From positions 107,481 to 158,101 of the forward strand of contig JACDSH010000015.1 in the NCBI GenBank assembly GCA_013450215.1: a stretch of 50,621 bases of DNA, given 5' to 3'. The notes under the pieces were generated by a model. The model did not search any database and was not told the DNA's origin. It saw only the letters and a list, made by a program, of their open reading frames with translations. A program made the position numbers and the translations under genes. Positions 8,474 to 18,043 of the stretch are shown piece after piece. Positions within the stretch are counted from its first letter, which is position 1, and the number at the start of each line of letters is the position of its first letter. Source of the stretch: Nitrosospira sp. GTDB lineage: Bacteria; Pseudomonadota; Gammaproteobacteria; Burkholderiales; Nitrosomonadaceae.

Positions 8474-10777
8474 ATGACTCTTTTTTCCCTGCTCCTGTTA
8501 CTGCCCGTCATCATCGGCACAGTTCTGCTTGTTCCGTCACTCCGGCGAGCGCTCGTTTCAAACCCTGTGCTCAAAATTTTCCGCAATATCCTACCCCAGG
8601 TCTCGCAGACCGAACAGGAGGCTCTAGATGCGGGTACCGTTTGGTGGGATGGAGACCTATTCAGCGGCAAGCCCGACTGGAATAAGCTCCTAGCCTACCC
8701 CAAGCCTCAACTGACGACCGAGGAGAGGAACTTCCTCGCCGGTCCGGTGGAGCAGTTGTGCGAGATGTTGGACGAGTGGAAGATCACTCGCGAACTTCAT
8801 GATCTGCCACCTGAAGTCTGGCAATTCATTAAGCAAAATGGTTTTTTCGGCATGATCATCCCGAGGCAATACGGCGGGCACGGATTTTCTGCGCTTGCCC
8901 ATTCGGAAGTGGTAATGAAGATCGGCTCTCGCAGCGGCACGGCGGCAGTAACAGTGATGGTGCCAAACTCACTTGGCCCAGCGGAACTCTTGCTGCATTA
9001 CGGTACCGAGGAACAAAAAAACCATTACCTACCCCGCTTAGCGAAGGGATTGGAGGTCCCCTGTTTCGCACTTACCGGCCCAAGTGCCGGGTCGGATGCC
9101 GGCTCAATCCCTGACTCAGGCACTGTCTGTCAGGGCGAATTCAATGGCCGCCAGGATGTCCTAGGAATGCGCGTCACCTGGGAAAAGCGCTACATCACAC
9201 TGGGCCCGGTTGCGACGCTGCTGGGATTGGCATTCAAGCTTTACGACCCGGATGGTCTGCTCGGCACCAAAAAAGATCTCGGCATTACACTAGCACTAAT
9301 CCCCACCAATACCCCGGGGGTCAATATCGGCCGACGCCATTTCCCGCTCGATGCTGCCTTTCAGAATGGCCCTAACTCTGGTCAGGATGTATTCATCCCG
9401 ATGGAATGGGTGATCGGCGGACTCGGTGGAGTCGGTATCGGTTGGCGAATGCTGATGAACTGCCTCGCTGCTGGTCGCTCGATTTCATTGCCCGCGACGG
9501 CTACTGGTGCCGCTAAACTAGCGGCCCTTACCAGCGGGGCGTATGGCCGGGTCAGGACCCAGTTTGGTATGCCCATCGGTCGTTTCGAGGGGGTTGAAGA
9601 GGCTCTCGCTCGTATTGGCGGAAATACGTACATGATGGATGCAGCTCGTGTGATGACAGCGGGCGCAGTCGATCTAGGGGAGAAACCCTCTGTCATCTCT
9701 GCCATCGTCAAGTACCATCTCACTGAGCGCAGCCGGCAGACCATTAATGATGCGATGGATGTGCACGGGGGCAAGGGCATCTGCATGGGTCCCAGCAATT
9801 ATCTCGCACGCACCTACCAGCAAACTCCTGTCAGCATAACGGTGGAGGGTGCAAATATCCTTACTCGCAGTATGATGATATTCGGGCAGGGGGCGATCCG
9901 CTGCCACCCCTATGTACTTAAGGAAATTCATGCGGCCAATGACAGCGATCTCGGCCGCGCTTCTCTGGAGTTTGACCAGACGCTGATGGCGCACCTCTCC
10001 TTCAGTGTTGGTAATAGCCTGAGATCACTATTTCATGGACTAACCGGCTCCTCTCTGGCAGGTGCGCCCCTCAATGTCGCTCCCGAGGTACGACATTACT
10101 ACCAACAACTGAGCCGACTGTCAGCTGCCTTTGCGCTGGCCGCAGATATCTCCATGCTCGCTCTGGGTGGGTCTCTCAAGCGCAAGGAAAAGCTCTCTGC
10201 CCGACTGGGCGATATTCTCAGCCTGCTATACCTGTGCTCAGCGACGCTGAAACGTTTCGAGGATGATGCCCGTCCAGCTTCCGATTTGCCGTTGCTTAAT
10301 TGGTCGATACAGGACGCACTTTATCATTTACAGCAAGCATTCGATGGCTTACTGAATAATTTTCCTAACCGGCTTGCGGCATGGGTGCTGCGGGCGCTGA
10401 TATTTCCACTGGGCAAAACGTACCCCCCTCCTGGCGATGACCTAGGTCACATGGTGGCGATGCTGATGCTGGAACCGAGTGACGCGCGTGACCGCCTAAC
10501 TGCAGGAATCTATATACCAAGCTCCTCAGATGAGCCAATAGGCATTTTGGAAAAGGCCCTTCGGTGCGCGACGCAATGTGAGATCACGGAGTCCAAGGTC
10601 CGTGCTGCAGTCAAGTCTGGCCTTATTTCCACGCAAGGTGATGAGAAGATTACTGAAGCACTGGAACTGGGCATTATCACTGCCATTGAGGCGGAGTCAT
10701 TAACAGAAATGAAGTCGCTACGCCGACATGTCATTATGGTGGATGACTTTCCATCAGACTTCGGTACGCAAAAATAA
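8474..10777 (+). CDS. fadE: Acyl-CoA dehydrogenase, FadE type
   Basis: FadE catalyses the first oxidation of the beta-oxidation cycle, acyl-CoA to trans-2-enoyl-CoA, using FAD. The 767-residue protein has an N-terminal membrane-anchor segment (FSLLLLLPVIIGTVLLVP, residues 4-21), as in E. coli FadE, then the acyl-CoA dehydrogenase fold: the N-terminal helical domain with GMIIPRQYGGHGFSALAHSEV, the beta domain with FALTGPSAGSDAGS, and the C-terminal domain with DAMDVHGGKGICMGPSNYL and TVEGANILTRSMMIFGQG. The extra C-terminal part, about 500-767, is the DUF1974 region specific to FadE. Length is slightly under the usual 800. A GGAG lies 13 bases upstream of ATG, a wide spacing. It is the first gene of a five-gene operon. 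Confidence 0.93.
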   Translation: MTLFSLLLLLPVIIGTVLLVPSLRRALVSNPVLKIFRNILPQVSQTEQEALDAGTVWWDGDLFSGKPDWNKLLAYPKPQLTTEERNFLAGPVEQLCEMLDEWKITRELHDLPPEVWQFIKQNGFFGMIIPRQYGGHGFSALAHSEVVMKIGSRSGTAAVTVMVPNSLGPAELLLHYGTEEQKNHYLPRLAKGLEVPCFALTGPSAGSDAGSIPDSGTVCQGEFNGRQDVLGMRVTWEKRYITLGPVATLLGLAFKLYDPDGLLGTKKDLGITLALIPTNTPGVNIGRRHFPLDAAFQNGPNSGQDVFIPMEWVIGGLGGVGIGWRMLMNCLAAGRSISLPATATGAAKLAALTSGAYGRVRTQFGMPIGRFEGVEEALARIGGNTYMMDAARVMTAGAVDLGEKPSVISAIVKYHLTERSRQTINDAMDVHGGKGICMGPSNYLARTYQQTPVSITVEGANILTRSMMIFGQGAIRCHPYVLKEIHAANDSDLGRASLEFDQTLMAHLSFSVGNSLRSLFHGLTGSSLAGAPLNVAPEVRHYYQQLSRLSAAFALAADISMLALGGSLKRKEKLSARLGDILSLLYLCSATLKRFEDDARPASDLPLLNWSIQDALYHLQQAFDGLLNNFPNRLAAWVLRALIFPLGKTYPPPGDDLGHMVAMLMLEPSDARDRLTAGIYIPSSSDEPIGILEKALRCATQCEITESKVRAAVKSGLISTQGDEKITEALELGIITAIEAESLTEMKSLRRHVIMVDDFPSDFGTQK

Positions 10778-10798
10778 ATTATTGGTGTAAAGGTGGTC

Positions 10799-12631
10799 AT
10801 GCCGCAACAAAAATCGTTGGACATCATCACAGTAGAGGCTGCCGGAACGCTGGCTGGTTTGTTCAATGAGCGCGTCCGTCGCTCGCCGAACGGAGTGGCT
10901 TACCGGGACTATGATCCATCGGATGGCAAGTGGCGCGATCACACTTGGGTGCAAATGTCCCGAGAGGTTGCCCGCTGGCAACTGGCCCTCATGGGAGAGG
11001 GCTTAGTCGCAGGAGACCGCATCGCCGTGATGGCAAGAAATTGCCCTGAATGGGTGATGCTGGACCAGGCTGCGCTGGGCCTGGGTTTAGTGGTGGTCCC
11101 TCTTTATACAGCTGACCGCCCTGAGAACGCATCCTATGTCCTGAACGACTCCGGCGCTAAGATGCTGCTATTAGAGAATATGCCACAGTGGCAGATGTTC
11201 TCTGAAGTACGTGGTCAGCTCGGCGGCTTGTTACGGGTGGTGACAATCAGTCCATTTGCCGAGGATACCAATTGGGCTGATCGTGACTTAGTTCGAGCGC
11301 TGCCTGGTTGGTTACCTCCACCAAGCCCAGCTGGTGAGGTCATGCATCTCTGTGCGTCGGATGACCTTGCCACCATCATTTACACTTCAGGCACTTCTGG
11401 TCGCCCCAAGGGGGTTATGCTCAGTCACTTCAACATTCTCAGCAATGCGTATAGCTGCCTACAAGTTATACGAGTTGAGCAGTGCGATCTACTGCTGTCT
11501 TTTCTGCCGCTATCTCATACTTTTGAGCGCACTGCAGGTTACTACCTGCCGATGATGGCCGGAGCCACTGTCGCTCATGCCCGCTCAATCCAGCAACTGC
11601 AAGAGGATCTGCTAACAATTCGCCCCACCCTGCTAGTTTCGGTTCCGCGCATTTATGAGCGAATTCATACCGGTGTCTGTACTAAGCTTGAGGAAGGCTC
11701 ATCGCTAGGACGGTACGTATTCGACCTGGCGGTAGATGTTGGTTACAGTCGTTTTGAACACCTGCAGGGGCGAACCCCTTGGCATGCTTCACACTTGCTA
11801 TGGCCACTATTGAATAAACTAGTCGCTCGTAAGGTCATGGATAAACTGGGGGGCCGTTTGAGAATGGCGATGAGCGGTGGTGCCGCTTTACCAACAGAGG
11901 TCTCGCGTATGTTCATCGGACTGGGTTTGCCCATTCTGCAAGGATATGGCATGACTGAAAGTAGCCCCGTTGTATGCACCAACACCTTCGAAAATAATTT
12001 TCCGTCCAGTGTCGGCCCACCCATTCCGGGTGTTACCGTAAAACTCGGCGAACACAATGCCCTACTAGTCCACGGCCCCAATGTGATGATGGGCTACTGG
12101 CATAACCCTGAAGCCACAAAAGCAGTACTGACAGACGATGGATGGCTCAATTCTGGAGATATAGCGCACATTGATGAGCAGGGTCGAGTGACCATTACCG
12201 GTCGCCTGAAGGAAATTATAGTCATGTCCAATGGAGAAAAGATTCCTCCAGTAGATATGGAAGCGGCAATTCTACGTGATCATCTGTTTCACCAAATCAT
12301 GCTGCTCGGTGAGGGGCGGCCGTATTTGAGTGCATTAGTGGTGTTAAACCCGCGCAATTGGGGAAGCCTTGCTTTGCAGTACAATCTTGATCCTAATCTT
12401 GAACCTATGCTGAATAACTCACGGGCCAAGGAGGTCGTGCTGGAGAAGATCGCGCATCAAATACGCGATTTTCCAGGTTATGCGAAGATCCGTCGCGTTG
12501 TACTACTTGCCTTACCGTGGACGGTTGAGAATGACATGCTCACGCCCACTCTAAAACTTCGGCGGGGACAGGTGCTAGAGCGCTACAAGATCGAGATTGA
12601 TGAACTCTATGCGGGCCAACCCACCCGTTGA
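10799..12631 (+). CDS. Long-chain acyl-CoA synthetase (AMP-binding)
   Basis: The enzyme activates free fatty acids with ATP and CoA, feeding the adjacent beta-oxidation genes. The 610-residue protein is a member of the ANL adenylate-forming superfamily: P-loop TIIYTSGTSGRPKGV near 190, LSFLPLSHTFER, the QGYGMTESSPVVCTN adenine-binding motif near 385, and DDGWLNSGDIAHIDEQGRVTITGRLKEII near 450 with the hinge Asp/Arg. The length of about 600 and the sequence style (SHTFERTAGYYLPMMAGA) resemble bacterial FadD15-like long-chain synthetases rather than E. coli FadD. ATG 10799 is chosen over GTG 10793 because AAAGGTGG lies just upstream of it. The gap to fadE is 21 bp. Confidence 0.92.
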   Translation: MPQQKSLDIITVEAAGTLAGLFNERVRRSPNGVAYRDYDPSDGKWRDHTWVQMSREVARWQLALMGEGLVAGDRIAVMARNCPEWVMLDQAALGLGLVVVPLYTADRPENASYVLNDSGAKMLLLENMPQWQMFSEVRGQLGGLLRVVTISPFAEDTNWADRDLVRALPGWLPPPSPAGEVMHLCASDDLATIIYTSGTSGRPKGVMLSHFNILSNAYSCLQVIRVEQCDLLLSFLPLSHTFERTAGYYLPMMAGATVAHARSIQQLQEDLLTIRPTLLVSVPRIYERIHTGVCTKLEEGSSLGRYVFDLAVDVGYSRFEHLQGRTPWHASHLLWPLLNKLVARKVMDKLGGRLRMAMSGGAALPTEVSRMFIGLGLPILQGYGMTESSPVVCTNTFENNFPSSVGPPIPGVTVKLGEHNALLVHGPNVMMGYWHNPEATKAVLTDDGWLNSGDIAHIDEQGRVTITGRLKEIIVMSNGEKIPPVDMEAAILRDHLFHQIMLLGEGRPYLSALVVLNPRNWGSLALQYNLDPNLEPMLNNSRAKEVVLEKIAHQIRDFPGYAKIRRVVLLALPWTVENDMLTPTLKLRRGQVLERYKIEIDELYAGQPTR

Positions 12632-12666
12632 AATGACAGCTTGCCAAACATTGAGATCCGACAAAA

Positions 12667-13083
12667 GTGAATGATAATTCTGAAATCCTCACGTCTCTGC
12701 CGACCGGGCGAGACCCTATCCTTCGCATCGTTCCGATGCCGACAGACACTAACTACGCCGGCGACGTTTTTGGGGGATGGATCATGGCGCAAGTGGATAT
12801 TGCAGGCAGTCTGCCCGCCATTCGCCGTGCACGCGGACGGGTGGTGACGGTTGCGGTCAATTCTTTTGTTTTCAAGCAACCGGTCTTTGTTGGCGATCTA
12901 GTGAGTTTCTATGCAGAAATTATCAGGGTAGGGAATACATCAATCGCGGTCAATGTGGAAGTTTATGCCCAACGGGGCCCGCGCGAGGGTGGGGCAGAAG
13001 TATGCAGCAAGGTGACAGAAGCGGTCTTAACTTATGTAGCCGTTGACGAGCAGCGCAAACCACGAGCAGTTCCAAAAGAGTGA
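12667..13083 (+). CDS. Acyl-CoA thioesterase, hotdog fold (YciA type)
   Basis: This 138-residue protein is a hotdog-fold thioesterase that hydrolyses acyl-CoA to free acid and CoA. The diagnostic block is PTDTNYAGDVFGGWIMAQVDIAGSLPA, with the Asn and catalytic Asp of the YciA/BACH group, followed by VVTVAVNSFVFKQPVFVGDLVSFYAEI and the TEAVLTYVAVD strand. The start is GTG at 12667; the nearby ATG at 12671 is out of frame. It is the third gene in the fatty-acid operon, 35 bp after the acyl-CoA synthetase and 30 bp before the HAD/crotonase gene. Its likely role is to release CoA when the cycle stalls. Chain-length specificity cannot be read from sequence. Confidence 0.9.
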   Translation: MNDNSEILTSLPTGRDPILRIVPMPTDTNYAGDVFGGWIMAQVDIAGSLPAIRRARGRVVTVAVNSFVFKQPVFVGDLVSFYAEIIRVGNTSIAVNVEVYAQRGPREGGAEVCSKVTEAVLTYVAVDEQRKPRAVPKE

Positions 13084-13113
13084 GTAGAAGGCCGAATGTG
13101 ACGGGGGGATCAA

Positions 13114-15600
13114 TTGAGAAACAATAATTTCATCGTGCGTAAGGCTGCGGTGCTAGGTGCGGGCGTTATGGGGGCGCAGATTGCAGCGCACTTAGCCAAT
13201 GCTAATATCGAGACACTGCTATTCGAGCTCCCTAGTCAACAAGGGGATCCTAACGATAGCGTAATTAAGGCGGTTGAACGCCTGCGAAAACAAGAGCCCT
13301 CACCGCTGTCCACCACGACCAGAGCGGCCTGTATCCAGCCCGCCAATTACGGTGAGCATCTTGATCTGCTCAAGGATTGCGATATTGTGATCGAGGCCAT
13401 TGCTGAGCGCATGGATTGGAAAGCAGAGTTGTACGCCAAGGTTGCACCATACCTCAGTGAACACACGATCTTTGCCAGTAATACCTCTGGCCTCTCTATT
13501 AACCAGTTAGCCAGAGCGTTCCCCAAAAATCTTCGCCGTCGTTTTTGCGGAGTTCATTTTTTCAACCCACCCCGCTACATGCACCTGGTTGAATTGATTC
13601 CCTACGAAGATAGTGATGCTGCAATGCTAGATGATCTCGAAGCATTCCTCGTCACCTATCTTGGCAAGGGCGTAATCCGCGCCAAGGACACGCCCAACTT
13701 CATCGCGAACCGGGTAGGCATGTTCTCCATGCTCGCCACCATGCACCACGGCCGAAAATTTAATCTCAGCTTTGACCTGATTGATGCCTTGACCGGACCC
13801 CTTATCGGCCGTCCCAAGAGCGCAACCTTCCGTACTGCGGATGTAGTCGGGCTGGATACCCTTGCACATGTGATCAATACCATGCGCGACGGCCTTTCTG
13901 AAGACCCGTGGCACAGATACTTTACACCCCCAGATTGGCTGCAAGGATTAATCAACAATGGTTCGCTGGGACAAAAGAGCAAATGCGGGGTTTACCAGAA
14001 GGTGGGTAAAGAGATACACGTATTCGATCTCAACACGCGGACATATCGTCTTGCTACAGATGCTGTTAACGACGAGATCAAAGTGATTCTAAAGCTTAAA
14101 GACCCTGTCGAAAGATTCGCATTACTGCGCGCCAACGCACATCCTCAGGCTCAATTCCTGTGGGCGATTTATAGAGATTTATTTCATTACTGCGCTTTGC
14201 ATCTGACTGCTATCGCGGATAATGCTCGCGATCTAGATCTTGCTATACGGTGGGGATTTGGCTGGAAACTTGGGCCATTTGAAATATGGCAAGAGGCAGG
14301 TTGGAGCCAGATCGCGGGTTGGGTGAACGCGGATATCACCTCAGGTAACAGTATGAGTGATGCACCCTTGCCCAGCTGGGTGCTCGAACCGGATCGAGTT
14401 GGCGTGCATGATTCGCAGGGTTCATATGCTCCATCTTCCAATACTCTGCGCGCACGCCCAAGCCTCCCGGTCTACCGTCGGCAGCTATTTCCAGATCTAC
14501 TCCTTGGGGAGGGGGTGCAATACGGTACGACCATATTCGAGACTGATGCAATCCGTATGTGGCACACCGGCGATGACATTGCTATCGTTAGCTTCAAGAG
14601 CAAGATGCACACCATTGGAAATGATGTATTGGATGGGCTCCAGCATGCAATACAAGAAGCGGAATCTAATTGCCGCGCTCTGGTCATCTGGCAAACCGAG
14701 CCTCCATTCTCCGCAGGGGCCAACCTACAAAAGGCTACCGACCGCTTGAAAAGCGATAGCCCGCCTTCCACGCTGAGCCTGTTGGCCCGGAAAATTAAAA
14801 AAACAGCACAAGCTGCAGTTCTCAAGGCCGCACACAATCTTAATCTTGCCGATGCACTGATGGCCGGGAAACTCGCAGAGGTCGAATCGATGGTTGCCCA
14901 ATTTCAACAAACCTCACAAGATCTTAGATACTCGATGATCCCCACTGTGGCAGCTGTTGACGGGCTCGCGCTGGGTGGTGGTTGCGAATTTGTAATGCAC
15001 TGCGACCGTGCCGTCGCCACACTTGAGAGCTATATCGGACTGGTAGAAGTGGGCGTTGGCTTATTACCTGCAGGCGGTGGCTGCAAGGAACTCGCCCTGC
15101 GCGCAGCGCGGTCGGCGAATGATGGAGACCCCTTCCCGCTACTAAAAAATTATTTCCAAACAGTGGCCACTGCCCAAATGGCCAAGAGTGCTGAACAAGC
15201 TAAGGAACTTGGCTATCTACGCCCGGCTGATCTGGTGGTAATGAACCGGTTTGAGTTGCTCCATACCGCCAAGGCTCAGGCTATGGCTCTGTCGGAATCT
15301 GGTTATCGCCCTCCCTTGCAATATCGCAATATTCCGGTGGCAGGAAGTACCGGCATTGCTACCATCAAGGGCATGCTGATCAATATGTTAGAGGGTGGTT
15401 TCATCTCCGAACACGATTACCTGATCGGCAGCAAGGTCGCGCATGTTATGTGCGGTGGCGAGTTAACTCCCGGCAGCCTAGTAGACGAAGCCTGGTTCCT
15501 GGAATTGGAACGAACTGCATTTATTGAACTGCTCGCAACTGAAAAGACACAGGCCCGGGTGGAATATACGTTGAAAACGGGCAAACCCTTGCGAAACTAG
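13114..15600 (+). CDS. Bifunctional 3-hydroxyacyl-CoA dehydrogenase / enoyl-CoA hydratase, dehydrogenase domain first
   Basis: The 828-residue protein carries both middle steps of beta-oxidation, but in the reverse domain order to E. coli FadB. Residues 1-310 are the NAD-binding dehydrogenase (VLGAGVMGAQIAAHLANANI; then SNTSGLSINQLA and FCGVHFFNPPRYMHLVELIP with the catalytic His). A C-terminal dehydrogenase domain follows to about 430, and residues 470-800 are a crotonase domain with ALVIWQTEPPFSAGANLQ, ALGGGCEFVMHCDRAVA and GLVEVGVGLLPAGGGCKEL, including the oxyanion-hole glycines and both catalytic Glu candidates. The start is TTG 13114 behind a GGGGGGA ribosome-binding site. It functions with the thiolase 17 bp downstream. 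Confidence 0.92.
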   Translation: MRNNNFIVRKAAVLGAGVMGAQIAAHLANANIETLLFELPSQQGDPNDSVIKAVERLRKQEPSPLSTTTRAACIQPANYGEHLDLLKDCDIVIEAIAERMDWKAELYAKVAPYLSEHTIFASNTSGLSINQLARAFPKNLRRRFCGVHFFNPPRYMHLVELIPYEDSDAAMLDDLEAFLVTYLGKGVIRAKDTPNFIANRVGMFSMLATMHHGRKFNLSFDLIDALTGPLIGRPKSATFRTADVVGLDTLAHVINTMRDGLSEDPWHRYFTPPDWLQGLINNGSLGQKSKCGVYQKVGKEIHVFDLNTRTYRLATDAVNDEIKVILKLKDPVERFALLRANAHPQAQFLWAIYRDLFHYCALHLTAIADNARDLDLAIRWGFGWKLGPFEIWQEAGWSQIAGWVNADITSGNSMSDAPLPSWVLEPDRVGVHDSQGSYAPSSNTLRARPSLPVYRRQLFPDLLLGEGVQYGTTIFETDAIRMWHTGDDIAIVSFKSKMHTIGNDVLDGLQHAIQEAESNCRALVIWQTEPPFSAGANLQKATDRLKSDSPPSTLSLLARKIKKTAQAAVLKAAHNLNLADALMAGKLAEVESMVAQFQQTSQDLRYSMIPTVAAVDGLALGGGCEFVMHCDRAVATLESYIGLVEVGVGLLPAGGGCKELALRAARSANDGDPFPLLKNYFQTVATAQMAKSAEQAKELGYLRPADLVVMNRFELLHTAKAQAMALSESGYRPPLQYRNIPVAGSTGIATIKGMLINMLEGGFISEHDYLIGSKVAHVMCGGELTPGSLVDEAWFLELERTAFIELLATEKTQARVEYTLKTGKPLRN

Positions 15601-15617
15601 TGCTGAGGAGAATCGAG

Positions 15618-16820
15618 ATGGCCCAAAAACAGACTCAAGATGCTTACATCGTCGCCGCCGTACGTACCCCTGTCGGCAAAGCTCCGCGAGGAATGTTCAA
15701 GAATGTCCGACCGGATGATCTGCTGGTGCATGTGCTGAAGAGCGCGTTGGCTCAATGTCCTGGACTAGACCCATCCGCGGTTGATGACGTTATCGCTGGT
15801 TGCGCAATGCCCGAGGCAGAGCAGGGTATCAATGTCGCACGTGTGGCACTTCTCATGGCAGGGCTGCCCAACAATGTGCCTGGCATGACCGTCAACCGTT
15901 TCTGCGCTTCCGGGCTCCAGGCCGTTGCATTGGCCGCTGACCGCATCCGACTGGGTGAGGCCGATGTCATGGTCGGAGCCGGCACGGAGAGTATGAGTAT
16001 GGTTCCTATGATGGGCAACAAAATAGCCATGAATCCTGAAATATTTCTTCATAGTGAGAATGTCAGCATTGCTTATGGTATGGGCATGACTGGAGAAAAG
16101 GTGGCGCAGCGCTGGAAAATAAGCCGAGAATCCCAGGATGAGTTTGCCGTGACCAGCCATACTCGAGCTCTCGAGGCTATTTCGGCTGGCGAGTTTGAGC
16201 AAGAGATCACACCCTACATCATTGAGGAAAGAAGGCCCGATCTTTCCTCGCATGAGGTCCGAATCATGACCGCTATCAGGAATGCTGACGAAGGTCCTCG
16301 CCCCGGAACCAACCTAGAAGCACTCAGCAAACTGAAACCAGTATTTGCCGCCAAAGGCTCGGTCACTGCGGGTAACAGCTCTCAGATGTCTGACGGAGCG
16401 GGTGCTGTGATCGTAGTAAGCGAAGCCGCTTTAAGGCGATTCAACCTCACTCCGATTGGTCGCTTCTTAGGTTTTGCCGTGGCTGGCGTACCTCCCGAAA
16501 TTATGGGTGTTGGCCCGATCAAAGCGATACCTAAGGTTTTACAGCAGGTTGGACTAAGACAGGATGCTATTGACTGGATCGAGCTGAATGAAGCTTTTGC
16601 CGCGCAGAGCCTCGCGGTCATTGGCGATCTTGGCCTTGATCGGGCCAAGGTCAATCCCCTGGGCGGGGCTATCGCGCTAGGTCACCCTCTGGGTGCGACC
16701 GGAGCTATCCGTGTTGCTACCTTGCTTCACGGAATGCGTCGGCATAAACAGAAGTACGGTATGGTGACCATGTGCATTGGCACTGGGATGGGCGCAGCGG
16801 GAGTGTTCGAGGCCCTCTAA
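15618..16820 (+). CDS. fadA: Acetyl-CoA acyltransferase (3-ketoacyl-CoA thiolase)
   Basis: The thiolase ends each beta-oxidation round by cleaving 3-ketoacyl-CoA with CoA. The 400-residue protein has all family signatures: the nucleophilic Cys in VNRFCASGLQAVALAADRI (near residue 94), the NEAFAAQSLAVI motif with GLDRAKVNPLGGAIALGHPLGATGA containing the catalytic His near 352, and the second Cys in TMCIGTGMGAAGVFE near the C-terminus. ATG 15618 is preceded by GAGGAGA at a good distance; the GTG at 15600 overlaps the upstream stop and is less likely. It closes the operon and is convergent with the DUF3460 gene. Confidence 0.94.
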   Translation: MAQKQTQDAYIVAAVRTPVGKAPRGMFKNVRPDDLLVHVLKSALAQCPGLDPSAVDDVIAGCAMPEAEQGINVARVALLMAGLPNNVPGMTVNRFCASGLQAVALAADRIRLGEADVMVGAGTESMSMVPMMGNKIAMNPEIFLHSENVSIAYGMGMTGEKVAQRWKISRESQDEFAVTSHTRALEAISAGEFEQEITPYIIEERRPDLSSHEVRIMTAIRNADEGPRPGTNLEALSKLKPVFAAKGSVTAGNSSQMSDGAGAVIVVSEAALRRFNLTPIGRFLGFAVAGVPPEIMGVGPIKAIPKVLQQVGLRQDAIDWIELNEAFAAQSLAVIGDLGLDRAKVNPLGGAIALGHPLGATGAIRVATLLHGMRRHKQKYGMVTMCIGTGMGAAGVFEAL

Positions 16821-16826
16821 CCGAGG

Positions 16827-16845
16827 CTATTTCTGGGCGAAATAG
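16827..16845. terminator. Possible bidirectional hairpin between fadA and the DUF3460 gene
   Basis: Arms CTATTTC and GAAATAG with a five-base loop lie just after the fadA stop. On the minus strand they form the last codons of the DUF3460 gene. Convergent position favours a terminator, but no clear T-run follows on either strand, so support is weak. Confidence 0.3.
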
Positions 16846-17015
16846 ACATAGCCCGTCTGGGGCACGTTCGCCTCCTCAAATCTTTGGCGTTCAACCTTAT
16901 CCAGTTTCTTATCCCACCAAATGGCTCGAGCTTCTTTCTGCTCTTCAGCCAGTTGAGGATTTTTTGCAAATAGTTCGCGTATGAATTTAGTGTGCTCGGA
17001 TTCGTATAATTCCAT
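16827..17015 (-). CDS. DUF3460 family protein
   Basis: This 62-residue cytoplasmic protein belongs to the DUF3460 family, which I know as a small, charged protein of Betaproteobacteria. Recognisable are the start MELYESEHTKFIRELFAKNP, the central EEQKEARAIWWDKKLD and the end VPQTGYVYFAQK. It is predicted to be mostly helical and has no cysteines or membrane segment. Function is unknown. It lies convergent to the fatty-acid operon and downstream, after a gap of about 100 bp, of the spermidine-synthase-like gene on the same strand. Its value here is mainly taxonomic. Confidence 0.85.
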   Translation of the reverse strand: MELYESEHTKFIRELFAKNPQLAEEQKEARAIWWDKKLDKVERQRFEEANVPQTGYVYFAQK

Positions 17016-17117
17016 GGTCTACTTTACTCGTCTCGTCGATATTAAGGAACTTTACCATAACCAGCTCCTATCTGCATGATGCGGATTGAACAGTTGGCAA
17101 TCTGAGCAAAAAACAGA

Positions 17118-17897
17118 TCAGATCTCTAGATACCCGCCGCCATGTGGATTATATTTACGTAGTCCCAATATGAACTTGGAGAATGGAAGAGCGAATTCAA
17201 TTTCTAGATTTTCTGCACGCCGTCTTAATTCCTCCCACGCTAATTTACCAGGGCTGTGCTTTAGTGCAAAAACAATCTGATTGCCGCGAACTTCCGTCAT
17301 CAGGATTGCCACATGACCGTTGAAACTATGTTCGATTCGTCGCATATACTCATCTCGCCCCTTATCTCTACTGAGCAGATTCACCACGAGAACTCCATTT
17401 CTGTTAAGAGATTCGCGTGCTCGGTTATAGAAATCCTGACTACAAAGCGTCCCCGCCTGACAACCATCGTCAAAACCGTCGATCATTAATACATCTGCAG
17501 TTGCAGGATTCCTCGCAATATATTCACTCCCCTCCGCCATCACCACCTGCAGACGTTCATTATCGTTAGGTAGGGAGAAATAGCTGCGGGCGGTAGAGAT
17601 GACCTGCGGATTGATCTCTACCACAGTGGTTTTTGCTTGTGGCATCCGCTTATGCACAAACTTCGCTAATGAACCGCCACCCAGACCGATCATCACAATA
17701 TGGATTGGGTTAGGATGAAAAAGTAGAAATCCCATCATGCAACGTGTGTAGGCCAACTCCAGTTCATTAGGAGCGGTTAGCCGCATTGCACTTTGAACCA
17801 TGCTACTGCCAAGATGTAGCGCACGCACCCCATCTTTTTCGCTCATCTCGATGCCGGCCTCGTTATTTTTAGTTCGCCACTTAGAAAATTGGGGCAT
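17118..17897 (-). CDS. Spermidine-synthase-like methyltransferase-fold protein
   Basis: The 259-residue protein has the Rossmann fold of spermidine synthases: IVMIGLGGGSLAKFVHKRMP (motif I), TTVVEINPQVISTARSYF (motif II with the ribose-binding Glu), and ADVLMIDGFDDG followed by GVLVVNLLS. True aminopropyltransferases have GGGDG in motif I and an Asp-Tyr pair in the active site; here motif I reads GGGSL, so the general-base Asp pattern is altered, and the N-terminal beta-hairpin domain is short. It is therefore more likely a related protein of unknown activity than SpeE. The start at 17897 is provisional, since an internal ATG at residue 18 is also possible. No speD or speA is adjacent. Confidence 0.75.
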   Translation of the reverse strand: MPQFSKWRTKNNEAGIEMSEKDGVRALHLGSSMVQSAMRLTAPNELELAYTRCMMGFLLFHPNPIHIVMIGLGGGSLAKFVHKRMPQAKTTVVEINPQVISTARSYFSLPNDNERLQVVMAEGSEYIARNPATADVLMIDGFDDGCQAGTLCSQDFYNRARESLNRNGVLVVNLLSRDKGRDEYMRRIEHSFNGHVAILMTEVRGNQIVFALKHSPGKLAWEELRRRAENLEIEFALPFSKFILGLRKYNPHGGGYLEI

Positions 17898-18043
17898 CAG
17901 CCTTGGCTCCGCAGGTTTATATCTGGCATTGCAGTCACCCGAAAATGGGCCGTTTGGTTCTTTACATTGCGATGCGACAGGATCATAGTCGTCATTAATA
18001 TAGCTCCCCAGAATTCCCCTGGATTATTTCGGAGGAGGGCTTC

